Source of the DNA: Brevibacterium sanguinis | GTDB lineage: Bacteria > Actinomycetota > Actinomycetes > Actinomycetales > Brevibacteriaceae | NCBI RefSeq assembly: GCF_003315415.1 | Contig: NZ_QNSB01000016.1 | Location: forward strand, 1 to 64,000 | Direction of reading: 5' to 3' | DNA: 64,000 nucleotides | In this document: in pieces, positions 26,101-33,700 of the stretch | How positions within the stretch are numbered: position 1 is the stretch's first letter | Layout: each line of letters begins with the position of its first letter | Notes under the pieces: model-generated | Told to the model about the DNA's origin: nothing | The model's database searches: none | The model's input: the letters and a program-made list of their open reading frames with translations, nothing else | Translations under genes and position numbers: made by a program

Positions 26101-27050
26101 TCGGCAAGAGGGCGTTCCTCGGCAATTCGGGCATCACCTCCCCCGGGCGCCGAGTGCCGAAGAACGCGCTCGTCGCGGTGCTCTCGGCCGCCCCGGCGAA
26201 GGCGAAGAAGGGCTCGTCCTGGCTCGGCTCTCCCCCGGTCCAGCTGCGCCGGTCGGCCGTCGCGGCCGACGAGTCGCTCACCTACGCTCCCGGTCTGCGC
26301 CTCAAGGCCGCCCGCGGCATGTGGGAGACGCTGCGCATCACCTCGGTGATGGTCGGAGGGGCGCTCATCGCCGCGGTCATCCTCACGATCCAGTTCCTCC
26401 TCGGGCTGCCCGGTGAGACCGGCGCGGGCGGCATCGCGGACACGTTCCTCGCCTCCGTCGGTCTCGCGCTGCTCACCTCCGGAGTCGTGATGATGGCCGC
26501 GGGGGCCGTCGCCGCCGGGATCGCGGTCGCCGCGAAGTGGGTCTTCGTCGGTCGCATCGATGCCGGCGAGCACCCGCTGTGGTCCTCGTTCATCTGGCGC
26601 AACGAGGTCGCCGACTGCTTCGTCGAACTCGTCGCCGCGCCGTGGTTCACCCGCAATGCGGTGGGCACACCGGCCATCGTCTGGTACCTGCGGGCGATGG
26701 GCGCACGGATCGGGCACGGGGTGTGGTGTGAGAGCTACTGGCTGCCCGAGGCCGACCTCGTCACCCTCGGCGACAACTCGACGATCAACCGCGGGTGCGT
26801 CGTCCAGACCCACCTGTTCCACGACCGGGTGATGAGCCTCGACACGGTCGACCTCGAGGCCGGCGCCACCCTCGGCCCGAACAGCGTCGTGCTGCCTGCC
26901 GCGACGCTCGGGACGAACGCGACCGTCGGCGCGACGTCGCTGGTCATGCGGGGAGAATTCGTGCCTGCGCATGCGTATTTCAGCGGCAATCCTGTCATAC
27001 CCTGGGTGGATGCCCCGGAACTTCCCGTCGCGAGCCCCGACCGTGTCTGA
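23121..27050 (+). CDS. Pls/PosA-type single-module peptide synthetase
   Basis: A 1309-residue membrane synthetase with the layout of epsilon-poly-lysine synthetase. The adenylation domain (about 20-500) has SGSTGTPKG (near 156), FDAS (Asp204), YGPTEATV and SGKVDR (Lys483). The carrier domain has GGGSLAAAQ with phosphopantetheine Ser537. Hydrophobic segments from about 607 onward alternate with three beta-helix-like acyltransfer domains (about 717-818, 947-1047, 1190-1304). Hand alignment to GrsA gives a pocket of D-A-E-S-I-G-T-V-V-K, close to lysine-type codes. It probably makes an isopeptide homopolymer of a basic amino acid. The GTG start follows GGAAG by 4 bases. It overlaps the M1 peptidase gene by 8 bases. 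Confidence 0.9.
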   Translation: MTAHLPQFPAAARPRADRTLIDVLLETAAAHPDQPAIDDGSAVLSYRELIGEIRDLALDLAAAGIGPGDKVGVRVPSGSVDLYVAILAVLMLGAAYVPVDVDDPPERAHTVFAEAAVTGVITAGRTIESRTERGPLDRSELRPPTPDDDCWVIFTSGSTGTPKGVAVTHRSAAAFVDAEAALFCRDEPLGPGDRVLAGLSVAFDASCEEMWLAWRHGACLVPAPRALVKSGMDLGPWLSSRGITVVSTVPTLAALWPAESLDAVRLLIFGGEACPPELGRRLSDEGREVWNTYGPTEATVVACAARLDGSEPVRIGLPLDGWALAVVDSAGQPVAEGETGELIIAGVGLARYLDPVKDAEKYAPLPSLGWDRAYRSGDLVVNDSAGLIFVGRADEQIKLGGRRIELGEIDAALQALPGAEGAAAAVKRTPAGTDVLIGYVASRDAAAVDRLSEWEDVLREKLPAALVPRLTVVDELPTKTSGKVDRAALPWPIGAGEAEAADDDLDPDTAWIAEQWAAVLGARPSRDTDFFTAGGGSLAAAQLVSRLRSRHPSVTVGDIWSHPRFAALATLCLGGEGAAAAAGPRRSIGRTSKGMQAFQTLLGIPVHILGGVRWVVIAMVLANLGGLLGADLPLTPWPVVVTLFLVFVTPWGRMLISAVAARVLMLGVAPGVYPRSGWVHKRLWLAEHIADLAAAVSVASAPWVSWYAKLLGNRIGPGADLHSVPPVTGFLTLAEGAAIEPEVDLKGWWVDGDLLRIGTIEVGEHATVGARSTLMPGASIGAGALVEAGSAVTGKVRRNQIHSGSPAVRVGKAKKSWPAPPPRRRLPFLLYALGSQVNAALPYLAAVPGLALMIAVSGVEVLESPAQVLAWSPVVACLWFVTTALLILVSVRILAIGMVEGEFPVRSARGYRVWATERLLDLARDLLFPLYASMLTPWWLRLLGAKVGPGTEISTLVFVPTMTTIAAGAFLADDTMVASYELGHGWMRAGRAKVGKRAFLGNSGITSPGRRVPKNALVAVLSAAPAKAKKGSSWLGSPPVQLRRSAVAADESLTYAPGLRLKAARGMWETLRITSVMVGGALIAAVILTIQFLLGLPGETGAGGIADTFLASVGLALLTSGVVMMAAGAVAAGIAVAAKWVFVGRIDAGEHPLWSSFIWRNEVADCFVELVAAPWFTRNAVGTPAIVWYLRAMGARIGHGVWCESYWLPEADLVTLGDNSTINRGCVVQTHLFHDRVMSLDTVDLEAGATLGPNSVVLPAATLGTNATVGATSLVMRGEFVPAHAYFSGNPVIPWVDAPELPVASPDRV

Positions 27051-28446
27051 TCCCGGCGTTCCTGCCGTGCCGCGCGGCACCAGCGCGCCGGAGGGCGGCG
27101 ATGCCGCCGTGGGCTCCCGCGCGCCGAGCCTGCCCGACCCCTGCACCCCGGGGGTCGGGACACCGGATGTGCACATCGATCACTACGACCTCGACCTCGA
27201 CTACCGGATCGGTCCCAACCGGCTCTCCGCCCGCGCCCGCCTGAGCGGACGGATGCTGCGCCGGGCCGCGTCCCTCGCCCTCGACCTCACGGGGTTGCGG
27301 GTGACGAAGGCCTCGGTCAACGGGAGCAAGGTGCGCTTCTCCCACCGGGGGCAGAAGCTGCGCCTGACGACGGGGTCGCTGGAGGCGGACCAGCCGGTGC
27401 GCATCGACATCGCCTACGTGGGCAACCCGGCGCCGACGATCGGCACTTGGGGCGACATCGGATGGGAGGAGCTCGAGGACGGTGTCCTCGTGGCCGGTCA
27501 GCCCGTCGGCGCCTCGACGTGGTTCCCGTGCAACGACCATCCCTCGAACAAGTCGACCTACCGCATCCGGGTCCTCACCGAGTCCGAGTACACCGTCGTG
27601 TCCAACGGCCGCCTCACCGACAAGGTCCGCAAGGCCGGCCGCACCGCCTGGACCTGGGAGTCGACTGTCCCCCTGGCCACCTACCTGGCGACGGTCCAGA
27701 TCGGCCGCTATCGGCGCAGTGAGATCGCCGCCGAGGCGGACGCCGCCCCCGCGTTCGTGCCCCTGGGACTGTACGCCGGTGAGCACCGGGACCGGGCCGC
27801 GTCGCGGCTGCGCGTGCAGCACGCGATGATGACCGAGTTCGCCTCCCACTTCGGACCCTATCCGTTCGATCGCTACGACGTCGTCGTCACCGACGAGGAG
27901 CTCGAGATCCCGCTCGAGTCCCAGCCGTTGTCGGTGCTCGGGCCCAACCACCTCGGCGAGGACTGGGAGGCCGAGCGCCTGATCGCCCACGAGATGGCCC
28001 ATCAGTGGTTCGGGAACTCGCTGACGCCTCGGCGCTGGTCCGATATCTGGCTCAACGAGGGATTCGCCTGCTACGCCGAATGGCTGTGGTCGGAGGCGAG
28101 CGGGCGCGAGAGCGCCGACGAGCGCGCTCGCGGGTGGTGGCGGACGCTGGCGGGTCTGCCACAGGACCTCGTCATCGGCAACCCCGGCGGGCCGGACATG
28201 TTCGACGATCGCGTCTACAAGCGCGGTGCCCTGTGTCTGCACGACCTGCGCCTGCGCCTCGGTGAGGAGACGTTCTTCACGGCCCTGCGCGACTGGACGG
28301 CCCGCCACCGCCATGGGTCCGTCGACACCGCCGACTTCGTCGAGTGCGTCTCGCGGGTCTCCGGGAAGGACATCGCCGAGGCGATCCGTCCCTGGCTCTG
28401 CGAGGCCGCGCTCCCCCGGCTGGCCGGCGCCCCGCGGACCGCGTGA
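27043..28446 (+). CDS. M1-family zinc metallopeptidase, short form
   Basis: A gluzincin aminopeptidase-like protein of about 467 residues. Zinc ligands are HEMAH (His316, Glu317, His320) and Glu339 in WLNEGFACYAEW; a likely transition-state Tyr is in DRVYKRGALCL. The usual substrate-anchoring GxMEN is replaced by PLESQPLSV. The C-terminal domain of long M1 enzymes is missing, so this is the compact actinobacterial form. The GTG at 27043 overlaps the synthetase stop; ATG 27010 is an alternative. M1-type zinc aminopeptidases have been reported to degrade epsilon-poly-lysine in producing Streptomyces, so trimming of, or protection from, the neighbour's product is a reasonable inference. No signal peptide is seen. 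Confidence 0.88.
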   Translation: MSDPGVPAVPRGTSAPEGGDAAVGSRAPSLPDPCTPGVGTPDVHIDHYDLDLDYRIGPNRLSARARLSGRMLRRAASLALDLTGLRVTKASVNGSKVRFSHRGQKLRLTTGSLEADQPVRIDIAYVGNPAPTIGTWGDIGWEELEDGVLVAGQPVGASTWFPCNDHPSNKSTYRIRVLTESEYTVVSNGRLTDKVRKAGRTAWTWESTVPLATYLATVQIGRYRRSEIAAEADAAPAFVPLGLYAGEHRDRAASRLRVQHAMMTEFASHFGPYPFDRYDVVVTDEELEIPLESQPLSVLGPNHLGEDWEAERLIAHEMAHQWFGNSLTPRRWSDIWLNEGFACYAEWLWSEASGRESADERARGWWRTLAGLPQDLVIGNPGGPDMFDDRVYKRGALCLHDLRLRLGEETFFTALRDWTARHRHGSVDTADFVECVSRVSGKDIAEAIRPWLCEAALPRLAGAPRTA

Positions 28447-28486
28447 GGGAACGACTCGCGAACGGCTCGCGGTCCCGGGGCCGGAC

Positions 28487-29170
28487 TCAGCCGAGCTGGC
28501 GGACGAGGATGTCCGAGTCGCCGATGCGACCGACCGGAGCGAACCCGCGCTTGTGATAGAGCGCGGCCGCTCCGTTGCCGTCCTCCACGGCGACGCTGAT
28601 GGCCTGGTACCCGCTCATCCTCGCCAGCGAGCAGGCGGCCTCGAGGAGCTTCGTGCCGATGCCCTGCGACTGGTAGTCCGGGAGGACGGCCAGCGCGAGT
28701 TCGGGGATGTCGGCGGCGACCCACCCGAAGCCGGTCGATTCCTCGGTGCCCAGGCGCATCCATGCCAGGCCGATGATGTCCCGCTCGCGGCTGTCGTCGT
28801 CGGCCTGCGGTCCGGACATGGCCGATGCGAAGCTCGTGTCGGTGGGTGCCCCGTCCCATGCGGCGACCGCGATGTCGCCGGGCCTGCCCCAGTCCTCGAT
28901 GTAGAACTTCGCGTCGTCGCGAGTGAGGAGCTCGTCGAGTTCGACTCGCGGCCTGTCCATCGACCAGTTGAAGCAGAGGTCGAGGAACGGAGGGATCGCC
29001 TTCCTCGCCGAGGCGGGCGACAGCGGCAGGATCCATGAGTTCGCGCCCCGGTCGCTCGCCTCGGCGGAGGCGGCGGTCGGCTCCGCGGTGGTCGTCGCTG
29101 CTGCCGGGACTGCTGTGTCAGCGGCAGCGGCACCCACCTCGGCGGGAGCGATCGTCTTGTCTTCGTTCAT
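28487..29170 (-). CDS. GNAT-family N-acetyltransferase
   Basis: A 227-residue protein. The first ~40 residues are Ala/Thr-rich and disordered; the rest is a GNAT fold. Acetyl-CoA motif A is visible as LPDYQSQGIGTKLLEAA, followed by SVAVEDGNGAAALYHKRGF, the typical motif B. The acceptor is unknown. The ATGA overlap with the upstream MATE gene shows they form one unit. It ends 40 bases from the convergent M1 peptidase gene. Acetylation of a basic peptide product of the neighbouring synthetase is possible but unproven. Confidence 0.85.
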   Translation of the reverse strand: MNEDKTIAPAEVGAAAADTAVPAAATTTAEPTAASAEASDRGANSWILPLSPASARKAIPPFLDLCFNWSMDRPRVELDELLTRDDAKFYIEDWGRPGDIAVAAWDGAPTDTSFASAMSGPQADDDSRERDIIGLAWMRLGTEESTGFGWVAADIPELALAVLPDYQSQGIGTKLLEAACSLARMSGYQAISVAVEDGNGAAALYHKRGFAPVGRIGDSDILVRQLG

Positions 29171-30483
29171 GAGATTCCCTTCTCGACTGCACGGTGGATC
29201 CAGTTGCGGTTGCGCACTCGCCAGCCCAGTGTCAGGGCTCGGAGTCCGATGAACCCGATGCAGAATGCGGCCCACAGCCCCAGTGCTCCGGGCCAGTACG
29301 TGACGATGGGGAAGAGCAGCATCGCGTAACCGGCAACGGCTACCAATTGTGCCAGAGCCAGGTACCGTGCGTCCTCCGCGCCCATGAGCACCCCGTCGAG
29401 GACGAAGACGAAGCCCGCGATCGGCATGCTCGCCGCGAGCACCGGCAGGAGGCTCGCGAGTGTCGCGACGACGGCCGGATCGGAGGAGAATGCCCGGGGA
29501 ATGACTCCCATTCCCGCCAGCAGGATGAGGCCGACGACGACTCCGAAGATCACGGCCCACAGGCACAGTCGGCGGTTGATGGCGGCCACCGCCTCGGTGT
29601 CGCGTGCCCCCAGCTGCAGGCCGATCATCGCCTGACCCGCGATCGCGAGTGAGTCGAGGGCGAGCGCGAGGGAGAAGAAGATGCTCTGCGCCACCTGAAT
29701 GGCGGCAAGTTCCGTTGTGCCCAGAGCCGTGGCCATGAAGACGAGGATGATGAGCGAGGCCCGCAGCGAGGCGTTGCGGAGCAGAAGCCACCCCGATGTT
29801 CTCGCCGAGGTGAAGACCCCTGCCCAGTGCGGTCTGAGGCTGGCGGAGTGCCTCTTCGCGGCCCTGATCGAGATGACGACGTAGACGGAGCACATGCCGG
29901 CCTGGGCGATGACGGTCCCAAGGGCGGAGCCGGCCACGCCCATGTCCAGTCCGTAGATGAAGAGAGCGTTGAGGCCGATGTTGGCCACACAGCCGGCGGC
30001 CGCGACGGCCAACGGGGTCCGGGTGTCCTGGAGCCCGCGCAGCAGCCCCGTGGAGGCGATGACGACGAGCATGAATGGCAGTCCCCACCACGAGATCGCC
30101 AGATAGGCATGCGCTCCCGCGGTGATTCCGACTCCGGGATCGAAGGCGGCGATCGCAGTGCCGAGGAGGGGCAGGCCGACGGCGAGCAGCACGACCGACG
30201 TGCACAGCGCGAGCCAGATCCCGTCGAATCCCGCCGTGATCGCTCCCGGCCGGTCGCCCGCGCCCATGCGCTTGGCGACCCGCGGCGTCGTCGCGTAGGC
30301 GAGGAAGACCATGAGCCCCAGGACCGTCTGGAGGATCGTCGAGGCGATCGCGAGCGCTCCGAGCGCATCGGCGCCGAGGTGACCGACCATGGCCGTGTCC
30401 GTGAGCAGGAAGATGGGTTCGGCGATCAGTGCCCCGAGAGCGGGAAGAGCCAAACGGAGGATGTCCTTGTCGATCGCTGCCAC
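29167..30483 (-). CDS. MATE-family efflux transporter
   Basis: A 438-residue, 12-helix multidrug/oligosaccharidyl-lipid superfamily transporter of the DinF-like MATE group. Typical stretches are LALPALGALIAEPIFLLTDT in helix 1, MVGHLGADALGALAIA and, in the second half, AGQAMIGLQLGA. It probably exports organic cations using Na+ or H+. The GTG at 30483 starts the hydrophobic region directly; the longer frame adds 30 Pro/Cys-rich residues without family similarity. It is co-translated with the GNAT gene. Its position facing a poly-lysine-type synthetase suggests, without proof, a role in handling cationic products. Confidence 0.88.
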   Translation of the reverse strand: MAAIDKDILRLALPALGALIAEPIFLLTDTAMVGHLGADALGALAIASTILQTVLGLMVFLAYATTPRVAKRMGAGDRPGAITAGFDGIWLALCTSVVLLAVGLPLLGTAIAAFDPGVGITAGAHAYLAISWWGLPFMLVVIASTGLLRGLQDTRTPLAVAAAGCVANIGLNALFIYGLDMGVAGSALGTVIAQAGMCSVYVVISIRAAKRHSASLRPHWAGVFTSARTSGWLLLRNASLRASLIILVFMATALGTTELAAIQVAQSIFFSLALALDSLAIAGQAMIGLQLGARDTEAVAAINRRLCLWAVIFGVVVGLILLAGMGVIPRAFSSDPAVVATLASLLPVLAASMPIAGFVFVLDGVLMGAEDARYLALAQLVAVAGYAMLLFPIVTYWPGALGLWAAFCIGFIGLRALTLGWRVRNRNWIHRAVEKGIS

Positions 30484-30717
30484 GTTCTCGAGTCTAACGA
30501 ACCCCAGGTGAGCCGGGAGGCACGGCGGGGACCGGGGCGGGCAGGGACCGGGGCACCGTAATCGAGGATTCAAGTGGAACGAAAATGCTGCGACTGTGGA
30601 GAAAAAGTTGTGTCAGTGGCTAATGAGACGATCTGTCTATGAGATTCCAGATCGACGATGTTCGACGACAAAACCGATCAGAACTGTAAATATACGTCGA
30701 GATCTACTTCAGTACTT

Positions 30718-30764
30718 ATAGTAATCGAACTGTTACTATTTTTTCGATCCTTTGCTCGTATAAT
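30718..30764 (+). promoter_or_regulatory. AT-rich promoter with operator-like palindrome for the HNH gene
   Basis: A perfect -10 box TATAAT lies at 30759-30764. Upstream, ATAGTAA (30718-30724) and TTACTAT (30733-30739) form a perfect 7-bp inverted repeat with an 8-base spacer where the -35 element would be. The 30484-30805 gap is clearly AT-richer than the rest of the window, and I see no gene in it. The GTG start at 30806 lies about 35 bases past the expected transcription start. Confidence 0.65.
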
Positions 30765-30805
30765 TGAATCACTACACCACACAGCAGTGGGAGGAGGCGA
30801 TCGAT

Positions 30806-33610
30806 GTGAAGCACTCCGCGAACAGCGGCGATGAAGCTTCGCCGGCGAGTAATTGCGGTCGCTTGCCCAGCTCCCCTGCTGGGCCTCGCTCAACCGACGC
30901 ACTCGATGGGTCTCTCACCCCCGAATCTGCTGCCGGAGCTCACAGCCCCGACTCCTCCGCAGACCTTCGTCCTTCCAGCTCCCCTGACGAGAATCCGCGG
31001 TCGTCAGACTCCTCCGCCGAGCCCCTCTCACCCGGTTCTCCTGCCGAGCAGCTCCGCTCTCGTGGCCGCCGTCTCACCATTGATGAGGACTCTCCATTCC
31101 GCGAACTGCGCTCGCTCTACTCCGTCAGCGACCAGGCCCAGCTCGCTGCCCTCATCGGCACCTGTGAAGTGTTCATTCAGGATGTAGTCCGCTTCCGCGG
31201 CCTCGTGAGCCCCGCTTCTGACGAACGCTATGAGTTCGAGTCGTTGGCGGAGACCGTTCGACGCCACCGACAGGACCAGTCCAGCACCTACTCGGACCCG
31301 ACTGCCGTCAGCGAAGAGTCAGGCGGCAAGGTCGATGAACCGGCGGAATCGGACGGTGCGTCTCGGGCGACGGCGAGGAAGTGCAGCCGAGATGCGAAGA
31401 GGAGCGGTGTCAGGAAAGGGACGAGGAGCAAGGCCGGGCGCAAGCGGCGGATCCTCCCTCGCGATCAACGGCTCCTCCGTTGTGAGCAGAGGATCCTCGC
31501 TCGGAAAGCCGTGAGGCAGGGACCTCCTACCCCTCTCCCCCTGTTTCCCGACTTCCGCTCGGACAGCACGTTCAGCAGTTGGGTCCACATGAATGCCGAG
31601 GCCGACGACATCTGCGAGTACGCCGCGCTTCTCGGAGCAACGATTCCGGCCACTTACAAGCACATCACCTCGGCGATGACCTTGGTTCAGGGGCTGCCGA
31701 AGTTCCTCCAGCGGTGCCGCGACGGTGACTTCACCATGGAGCATGTCGCGGTGGTCACCCGCCGATGCCGCGACGTCTCCTTCGTCAATCTGCCCGTTCT
31801 CGATGACTATCTGTTCGATCGCCGCGCCGACATCACGGTCGAGACATTCGCACGCTCACTCGCCCTCAAGATCGCTGCCCTCGAGCCGGCCATGGACACA
31901 CTCGAGAAGGTGTCGGCACGTCGTCGAGTCGACATCAGCACGGGCGACGACGGCACCGCCTATCTCACCCTGACCGGACCTGCTCCCGAGCTGCACGCGT
32001 ACTACCGTCGCATCGAGGCATTCGCTCGTGCCGTGTACTCCGGCAGCACCGGCTCGTTCGGCGACCAACTGAAACCAGGAGATGAATTCGACGACGACCG
32101 CGGGATCGGCGCGCTGATGTTCGACATCGCGACTCGCACCAGGCCGCAGCTCAAGCTGAGGATCACGAGTCACGACACGACCTCGGGCCAGACCACGAGT
32201 GCCGATTTCCCGATCTACGACCTTGTTTCCCGTCCCGACGGTGCCCCCTGCCCGAACCTCGAGCGCCTCGCCGATTACATCCATCGCACATTCGGAGCGG
32301 ATGGTGCCGACGCCGCCTCCGTCGATGATGGCGCAGCGGCCGCCACAGCCGAGGTCGATGGTAGCACAGTGGCCGCCACAGTCGATGCCGATGGTGGCGC
32401 AGTGGCCGCCACAGTCGACGCCGATAGTGGCGCAGCGGTCACCACAGCCGAGGCCGATGGGGGCGCAGTGGCCGACGTTACTGACGAGGACGGCACCCGA
32501 GCCGATGTCGCCGATGATGAGGGCAGCGCGGTCGCCGTCCTCGACGAGGTCGGTCCAGGCGCAGCCGTCATCGACGGCGCTCCCGGAGGCGAGGCGGCGA
32601 GCCGTCCCCGTCCGACGAACCCGGAAAGCAGGGCCGGCTCAGTTCGCACTGCGGACACCGATGTCGACGAACTGCCCATGGATGGCGGTGAGCGCGACGA
32701 GCTCGCAGAGGCCGAAGGCCCCCGCACCTGCACGTATCAGGTGCTGCTCGAGCTGCCGACCGACGAGTACTGGCTCTCACATCAGGCTTCCACGGTCATC
32801 ACCGTACCCTGCCTCACGCTTCTCGACGGCGATCCGGATCGTGACGTGCCTCCGGACGCGGACGTCTGCGACCTGGCAGGAATGCTGCCTGACGGTTCGC
32901 CGCTGCCAGTGGAAATGGCACGAAGGCTCGCAGGCAACTCGAGAACATGGACGAGGATCCTCACCGATCCCGCCACTGGCACTCCGCTCGATGCGAAGGC
33001 CACCACCTATGCCATTCCCGAAAGCGTTCGTCGCACTCTGAAGGCGCAATGGATGACCTGCACCGTTCCCGGATGCACCCGGCGAGCCGAGACATCAGAG
33101 ATCGACCACATCCAGCCCTTCGACCATGACAGTCCGGCCGCCGGCGGTCACACCCGATTCGGCAACCTGCACAGCCTGTGCAAGCTCCATCACCAGGCGA
33201 AGACCGACAGGAGGTTCTCGGTCCGAATGACCTCGCCCGGTCGTCTCGAGTACATGTTCGCCGACGGGATCACCGCCGAAGTCTGCCCACCGGACAACCC
33301 GATCAATGTCGAGCAGGTCCGGATGCTCCTCAGCCGCTTCGACACCGATAGGACCGCGAGATGCTCGCGCGGAACAGCGGACGCAGACGAGGAGACCGCC
33401 CTGCGACCACCCGAGAACGACACTCCAGGGGCGGACTGTGTCCAGGGCGCCCCTCGTCCAGGAGAGCGACGACGGTCCCGTGCCTGCCCGCAGCCGTCGG
33501 CCGAAGATGGTTCACCCGGATGGGCTGAATACGTCAACCCCTTCTCCGATCCCTCTCAAGGATCGATCAAGGAATGGTTCTGGGACTCCGGTGAGCCGCC
33601 GCCGTTCTGA
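30806..33610 (+). CDS. DUF222/HNH endonuclease-like protein (13E12 family)
   Basis: A 934-residue protein of the actinobacterial DUF222-HNH family (mycobacterial 13E12 repeats). The N-terminal ~100 residues are Ser/Pro-rich and disordered and a basic stretch follows. DUF222 lies near 255-480. An Ala/Val/Asp tandem-repeat linker is near 505-560. The HNH domain (about 740-800) has CTVPGCTRR, EIDHIQPFDH, NLHSLCKLHH. Biological function is unknown; these genes are multicopy and variable. GTG 30806 has GGGAGGAGG about 8 bases upstream; the TTG at 30764 overlaps the -10 box and is rejected. Composition is less GC-rich than its neighbours, consistent with a mobile or fast-evolving gene. Confidence 0.9.
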   Translation: MKHSANSGDEASPASNCGRLPSSPAGPRSTDALDGSLTPESAAGAHSPDSSADLRPSSSPDENPRSSDSSAEPLSPGSPAEQLRSRGRRLTIDEDSPFRELRSLYSVSDQAQLAALIGTCEVFIQDVVRFRGLVSPASDERYEFESLAETVRRHRQDQSSTYSDPTAVSEESGGKVDEPAESDGASRATARKCSRDAKRSGVRKGTRSKAGRKRRILPRDQRLLRCEQRILARKAVRQGPPTPLPLFPDFRSDSTFSSWVHMNAEADDICEYAALLGATIPATYKHITSAMTLVQGLPKFLQRCRDGDFTMEHVAVVTRRCRDVSFVNLPVLDDYLFDRRADITVETFARSLALKIAALEPAMDTLEKVSARRRVDISTGDDGTAYLTLTGPAPELHAYYRRIEAFARAVYSGSTGSFGDQLKPGDEFDDDRGIGALMFDIATRTRPQLKLRITSHDTTSGQTTSADFPIYDLVSRPDGAPCPNLERLADYIHRTFGADGADAASVDDGAAAATAEVDGSTVAATVDADGGAVAATVDADSGAAVTTAEADGGAVADVTDEDGTRADVADDEGSAVAVLDEVGPGAAVIDGAPGGEAASRPRPTNPESRAGSVRTADTDVDELPMDGGERDELAEAEGPRTCTYQVLLELPTDEYWLSHQASTVITVPCLTLLDGDPDRDVPPDADVCDLAGMLPDGSPLPVEMARRLAGNSRTWTRILTDPATGTPLDAKATTYAIPESVRRTLKAQWMTCTVPGCTRRAETSEIDHIQPFDHDSPAAGGHTRFGNLHSLCKLHHQAKTDRRFSVRMTSPGRLEYMFADGITAEVCPPDNPINVEQVRMLLSRFDTDRTARCSRGTADADEETALRPPENDTPGADCVQGAPRPGERRRSRACPQPSAEDGSPGWAEYVNPFSDPSQGSIKEWFWDSGEPPPF
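32321..32474 (+). repeat. Coding tandem repeats in the HNH gene
   Basis: About five units of 30-33 bases (10-11 residues; pattern VDADGGAVAAT) form the linker between the DUF222 and HNH regions. They differ by a few substitutions and keep the frame. Confidence 0.8.
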
Positions 33611-33700
33611 TCGCGGTGCCCGACCGGGCCACCAATCCTCGGTGACAGCCAACAGACCTCGAGCTCGCCCCAGTCCCAGCCCTTCGAATCCGAGGGGCAC

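Noticed and set aside
24729..27176. 815-residue minus-strand open frame
   Set aside because: Antisense to the peptide synthetase; charged low-complexity translation and no motif.
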